Below are positions 39,080-42,174 of a DNA stretch of 42,174 nucleotides, in pieces. Below the pieces are notes generated by a model that worked only from the letters and a program-made list of their open reading frames with translations, searched no databases and was not told where the DNA came from. The translations under genes and the position numbers were made by a program. Numbering within the stretch: the first letter of the stretch is position 1; each line of letters starts with the position of its first letter. The DNA comes from Oscillospiraceae bacterium (GTDB taxonomy: Bacteria; Bacillota; Clostridia; Oscillospirales; CAG-272): contig SVQP01000013.1 in the NCBI GenBank assembly GCA_015065285.1, positions 1-42,174 of the forward strand, read 5' to 3'.

Positions 39080-39141
39080 GGATTCGAACCTAGGGAATGA
39101 CGGAGTCAGAGTCCGTTGCCTTACCGCTTGGCGATGCCGCA
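39069..39141 (-). tRNA. tRNA-Gln (CTG anticodon)
   Basis: The minus strand folds as a cloverleaf: acceptor TGCGGCA/TGCCGCA, D-arm with AAGCGGTAAGG, anticodon stem ACGGA/TCCGT around loop CTCTGAC (anticodon CTG, reading CAG), and T-arm with GGTTCGAATCC. The discriminator is G; CCA is not encoded. Confidence 0.93.
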
Positions 39142-39159
39142 ATATTTTCAACATCGGTT

Positions 39160-39188
39160 ATTATAACAGATATGATTCGGTTTGTCAA
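39160..39188 (-). promoter_or_regulatory. Promoter of tRNA-Gln
   Basis: Minus-strand TTGACA (39183-39188) and TATAAT (39160-39165), spacer 17 bases: full consensus, as expected for a stable RNA gene. Confidence 0.85.
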
Positions 39189-39290
39189 TACCAAAATGAA
39201 AAATTCTCCAAAAAGATTTCTCTTTTTTCAGTATACCGTCAAATGTTGTTCCGTATACATGAAGTAATGAGATTCTTGGAGGACTGTGTC

Positions 39291-41096
39291 ATGTCTGTCA
39301 CACTTGCGCTGGTCGGTGCGCCCAATACGGGAAAATCAACGCTGTTCAATGCACTGTGTGCCGCTTGCGTGCCAACCGGTAATCGCGAGGGCGTGACAGT
39401 GCAGGCGGTGCACAAAAAAGCCAAGGGCTTGGGCATGGATTGGGAGGTGGTGGATCTGCCCGGCATTCGCACACTGCCGCCACGCGCTCCGGATGAGCAG
39501 CTCAGCCTTTCCTATCTGCAAAGCATTCCGCCTGAGCTGATTGTGTTCGTAGTGGATGTGACCCGCGCTTCACAGGGGCTTGCCTTATGCTTTGATTTGC
39601 TGCGCCGCTTGCGCCAAGGCTGCACGGGATGCGGCATGTCCTGCGGAGCACAAACCACCCCTATGCGCTGCATGCTTGTTTTGAATTATTGTGATCGTCT
39701 GGAAACACGCAAGATCAAGGTGCACACACAGGAATTTTCCGGGGAGACCGGCATTCCTGCGGTTGCCGTTTCAGCTGTGCGCGGTCAGGGAATGCAGGAA
39801 TTTCTCGCGGTTGCACAGCGTGTGCTGCGCTCTCCCGTTCCCGTTTACCGCTTGCCGCAGGGGCAGGCACAGATCGATTGCCTGGTGGAGCTGTTGCTGG
39901 GGGAAAACGTGAGCAAAAGGCTTGAGCAATCATTGGCTGATCGCATCTTTGCACGTCGCCTGACCGGCATTCCCGTGTTCTTGGTGCTGTTTGGGCTGAT
40001 CCTATGGCTGTGCATGGGTGGACCGGGAAAGTGGGCGTCAGAGGCGTTTTTACGCCTGACGATCGATCCGCTCGTCAGCCTTGCCGAGCGACTCTCAGGG
40101 CACGTGCCGTCTTGGCTTGTCTCTTTGCTTTGCGATGGTGTGCTGACGGGGGCGGGCACAGTGCTTTCTTTTCTGCCAAGCCTTTCGCTCTTATTTGCCT
40201 GCCTTTGCATTCTGGAGCAAAGCGGACTGTTGGCACGTTGCGCATACGTTATGCACCGCCCCATGCAAAAAATCGGGCTGTCGGGGCAGGGCTTTGTTGC
40301 ATTGCTGTTGGGTGTGGGTTGCAGCGTGCCCGGAGTGATGAGCCTGCGTACCGTGGCAAATGCAGCACAGCGCAGGCGCGCAGCGGTGCTGCTGCCACTG
40401 ATCTCCTGCACGGCAAGGCTGCCTGTGTATCTCATGATTGGCAGCATGTGTGGTTTGAGCGGTTGGGGCATTTGCATTGTCGCCTATTTGGTGGGCATTG
40501 TGGGCGTGTGCGCGTGGGGGGCAATCATGGCAAAGGGGGCAGGGGATAGCAACGAGCCGCCTTTGGCACTGCCGCCTTATCGCATGCCCGGTGTGCGCGA
40601 GGTGGTGCGGCAGGTCAGGGAGCGATCGTTTGATTTTGTGGTCAGGGTTGGCAGTACGGTGCTGCTTTGCTCGGTGCTTGTGTGGTTGCTCTCGCACCTG
40701 ACGTGGCGCTTGGGATATACCGAGGAGATCAAAGAAAGCCTGCTCGGACTTGCGGGGCAGAGCTTGGCACCACTGCTTGTACCCATCGGGCTTGGCAAAG
40801 GGGAGGTCGTGTCCGCACTGATGTGCGGCGTGCTTGCCAAGGAGAGCATTGTGGCTACATTGGGCGTGCTGAGCGGTGGAGAGATCTCAGGTATGCTGAA
40901 TACAGCGCAGGCAATGGCATTTGCGGTGTTTTGCGCACTGTATTGCCCTTGCGTGGCAACGCTTGGCGCCATGAAACGAGAGGCGGGGAGTGTGTGGGCA
41001 ACGGTGCAGAGCATACTGATCGGACTTGGTAGCGCGTATTTTGCCGCAGCTGTGACGTATTATGGCGTATTGCTGTGCCAAAAATTTTTGGCATAA
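39291..41096 (+). CDS. feoB: Ferrous iron transporter FeoB, short form
   Basis: This 601-residue GTP-driven iron(II) permease has a G domain with GAPNTGKST (G1, 9-17), NREGVTVQ (G2), DLPGI (G3, 55-59), NYCD (G4, 132-135) and SAVRGQGM (G5), then about eight membrane segments. The two gating motifs are LLGVGCSVPGVMSLRT and VLAKESIVATLGVL. It is shorter than typical FeoB. The G domain carries an extra cysteine cluster just before G4: CTGCGMSCG (Cys111, 114, 118) and Cys127. ATG 39291 follows TTGGAGG. No feoA or feoC is adjacent. A classical promoter was not found. Confidence 0.9.
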   Translation: MSVTLALVGAPNTGKSTLFNALCAACVPTGNREGVTVQAVHKKAKGLGMDWEVVDLPGIRTLPPRAPDEQLSLSYLQSIPPELIVFVVDVTRASQGLALCFDLLRRLRQGCTGCGMSCGAQTTPMRCMLVLNYCDRLETRKIKVHTQEFSGETGIPAVAVSAVRGQGMQEFLAVAQRVLRSPVPVYRLPQGQAQIDCLVELLLGENVSKRLEQSLADRIFARRLTGIPVFLVLFGLILWLCMGGPGKWASEAFLRLTIDPLVSLAERLSGHVPSWLVSLLCDGVLTGAGTVLSFLPSLSLLFACLCILEQSGLLARCAYVMHRPMQKIGLSGQGFVALLLGVGCSVPGVMSLRTVANAAQRRRAAVLLPLISCTARLPVYLMIGSMCGLSGWGICIVAYLVGIVGVCAWGAIMAKGAGDSNEPPLALPPYRMPGVREVVRQVRERSFDFVVRVGSTVLLCSVLVWLLSHLTWRLGYTEEIKESLLGLAGQSLAPLLVPIGLGKGEVVSALMCGVLAKESIVATLGVLSGGEISGMLNTAQAMAFAVFCALYCPCVATLGAMKREAGSVWATVQSILIGLGSAYFAAAVTYYGVLLCQKFLA

Positions 41097-41099
41097 GGG

Positions 41100-41128
41100 T
41101 TGCAAAACACAAGGCTTTGTGATATAAT
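41100..41128 (+). promoter_or_regulatory. Promoter of tRNA-Arg
   Basis: TTGCAA (41100-41105) and TATAAT (41123-41128), spacer 17 bases, beginning right after feoB. Confidence 0.75.
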
Positions 41129-41139
41129 AGCACCTGCAT

Positions 41140-41216
41140 GCACCGGTAGCTCAGCTGGATAGAGCACAAGCCTCCGACGCTTGGTGCCGCAGGTTCGAAT
41201 CCTGTTCGGTGCGCCA
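41140..41216 (+). tRNA. tRNA-Arg (CCG anticodon), CCA encoded
   Basis: Acceptor GCACCGG/TCGGTGC, D-arm TAGCTCAGCTGGATAGAGCA, anticodon stem CAAGC/GCTTG around CTCCGAC (anticodon CCG, reading CGG), variable loop, T-arm CAGGTTCGAATCCTG, discriminator G and an encoded CCA (41214-41216). Confidence 0.93.
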
Positions 41217-41570
41217 AAAAGGGATAGGGTCGCCAAAGCGACCCTATCCCTTTTTGGCGCACCTCACTTACCCGATTCGAACCTCGTCGTTTGGCGACCG
41301 CGACGCCAAACGGCTTGGCTTGCGCAGGGAGAGAAAAGAGGTAGGAAGAGTGATAGCGCAAGCATAGGTTCAGAATCCTGTTCGGTGCGCCAAAAAGGGA
41401 TAGGGTCGCCAAAGCGACCCTATCCCTTTTTGGCGCACCTCACTTACCCGATTCAGAACCTCGTCGTTTGGCGACCGCGACGCCAAACGGCTTGGCTTGC
41501 GCAGGGAGAGAAAAGAGGTAGGAAGAGTGATAGCGCAAGCATAGGTTCAGAATCCTGTTCGGTGCTTCAC
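41191..41570 (+). repeat. Tandem units carrying the tRNA-Arg 3' end
   Basis: Unit 1 (41191-41365, 175 bases) and unit 2 (41366-41542, 177 bases) differ mainly by two single A insertions, each turning TTCGAA into TTCAGAA. A third unit starts at 41543 and breaks off after CGGTGC (about 41565). Each unit holds the tRNA T-arm and acceptor end, the terminator hairpin, an inverted tRNA-end copy, and a CGTTTGGCG...CGCCAAACG hairpin. Frames open across it are repeat translation, not genes. Confidence 0.92.
41208..41263 (+). terminator. Perfect 26-bp hairpin fused to the tRNA-Arg 3' end
   Basis: Arms 41208-41233 and 41238-41263 are exact complements around loop CAAA. The left arm includes the last 9 bases of the tRNA, GGTGCGCCA. 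Further out, tRNA bases 41191-41201 are complementary to 41274-41284. The core AGGGATAGGG...CCCTATCCCTTTTT works as an intrinsic terminator. Confidence 0.85.
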
Positions 41571-41630
41571 CGATTCGAACCTCGTCGGTTGGCGACCTTG
41601 TGTGTCACCCCACCTGCGGCAACAACTTTG

Positions 41631-41659
41631 GTAGGGGTCGGCGCCCTCGACGACCCGCC
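41631..41659 (+). repeat. REP-like palindrome, third core type
   Basis: Begins GTAGGGG, has a TCG...CGA core and ends CCCGCC, the same frame of conserved ends as the palindromes inside the two RAYT genes. Confidence 0.55.
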
Positions 41660-41682
41660 ACGTAAACACTTCGGGCGCGCCT

Positions 41683-42043
41683 CCCACTATGTGTCATCCT
41701 GAGCGAGGTCGCAGAGCGACCGAGTCGAACTTTTGCGGGTCGAATATTTCGCGGCAGAGCCGTGAAATTGAGCGAGCAAAAGCGCGCGCAGCGCGGGATC
41801 TGCGATGGGTTTGCAAGATGTTTGTTTAGCCAAAGTAATATTCTTTACTTGCCCCAGCCGATCACGCAGCGGGCGATCAATGATCGCCCCTACAGGCGTG
41901 TCATAAACCGTTTCCCGGATCCTCAAAGCGCAATTCTTGCGCTTTGACTTTCAAAAATCAGCAATTCGTTGCAGATTTTTGAAAGTTCGACGCGCAAACA
42001 CCCACACCGGGGTGTTTGCTTGCTCAGGATGACACATAGTGGG
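41683..42043. repeat. MITE-like element of 361 bases with 22-bp terminal inverted repeats
   Basis: The ends 41683-41704 and 42022-42043 are exact reverse complements (CCCACTATGTGTCATCCTGAGC). Inside lie a GGTCGCAGAGCGACC hairpin, a REP copy (41869-41893), a hairpin around 41947-41985 (CTTTCAAAAATC/GATTTTTGAAAG) and an AAACACCC/GGGTGTTT hairpin. No transposase gene is present. The remaining DNA to 42174 holds a CCCCCTCCGGGAGGGGGG hairpin and no supportable gene. Confidence 0.75.
41869..41893 (-). repeat. Free REP copy matching the first RAYT gene
   Basis: The 25 bases match 12483-12507 at 24 positions; the only change is C to A in the palindrome centre. It begins GCGGGCGATCA and ends CCCCTAC. 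Confidence 0.85.
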
Positions 42044-42174
42044 ATGCGCAAAAAGCCCCCCTCCGGGAGGGGGGAAGGCGACCTTAGAAATACAATATTC
42101 GCCAGGGGGGAGCCTGCGGGAGTAACAAGGGCGGAGCGCATTGCCCCGAGTACTCAACCGAACTCATTTGTCCG

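Noticed and set aside
41181..41702. 173-codon plus-strand open frame after tRNA-Arg
   Set aside because: It translates the tRNA end and the tandem units, has no start signal and repeats itself.

Overview
The window looks like a chromosomal segment of an anaerobic gut Firmicute (class Clostridia, probably an uncultured Oscillospirales or Christensenellales relative). This rests on the Firmicutes-type promoters and strong AGGAGG ribosome binding sites, a Trp T-box, LuxS, SipW/ER-type signal peptidases, a type I dockerin, an RsgI-like protein, and moderately GC-rich DNA with many interspersed GGGGGACCGC...GCGGTGG repeats. This taxonomic call is an inference. No rRNA, CRISPR array, intact prophage or conjugative element is visible.

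Layout. 1-577: repeat-rich DNA, then a small DUF559-type endonuclease gene (578-937, minus). 1210-8544: a five-gene plus-strand block: signal peptidase, membrane-anchored McrB-like AAA ATPase, DUF2357-like coiled-coil protein, second signal peptidase, and a membrane GGDEF-EAL protein. It is the best candidate for an undescribed multi-protein system. 8774-11567: envelope lipid/glycan block (GT2 glycosyltransferase, acyltransferase, small membrane protein). 11613-12688: a small phage-like orphan gene and a REP-associated tyrosine transposase (RAYT). 12997-15401 (minus): luxS-mtnN plus a glycosidase-like gene. 15585-19519: pepT-tdk-udk and a lipoprotein with transglutaminase and dockerin domains. 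19573-24056: two convergent large glycosidase-like genes. 24207-25966: Trp T-box and a TrpB2-type tryptophan synthase beta chain. 26056-28420: repeats around a sigma factor with a long C-terminal extension. 28422-30865 (minus): RsgI-like lipoprotein and two paralogous membrane proteins. 31011-32008: second RAYT and a Nudix hydrolase. 32096-32887: AAC(3)-like acetyltransferase. 33056-37766: sugar catabolic operon ending in nagB-nagA. 37810-38574: lipoprotein. 39069-41216: tRNA-Gln, feoB, tRNA-Arg, with tandem repeats beside both tRNAs. 41217-42174: repeat DNA.

How genes work together. LuxS and MtnN are consecutive steps of S-adenosylhomocysteine recycling, translationally coupled by overlap. 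Tdk and Udk are overlapping nucleoside salvage kinases. NagA and NagB turn N-acetylglucosamine-6-phosphate into fructose-6-phosphate; two Gfo/Idh/MocA oxidoreductases and a TIM-barrel isomerase in the same operon suggest a modified amino sugar or glycoside as source. Dockerin, RsgI-like and several glycosidase-like genes fit a polysaccharide degrader.

The most striking sequence signals are non-coding. (1) Each of the two RAYT genes contains, inside its reading frame and at matching protein positions, a perfect 25-bp inverted pair of REP-like palindromes with shared ends but different cores. (2) Each of the two tRNA genes is followed by a hairpin whose stem runs back into the mature tRNA 3' end, and each neighbours two tandem units carrying copies of that tRNA end.
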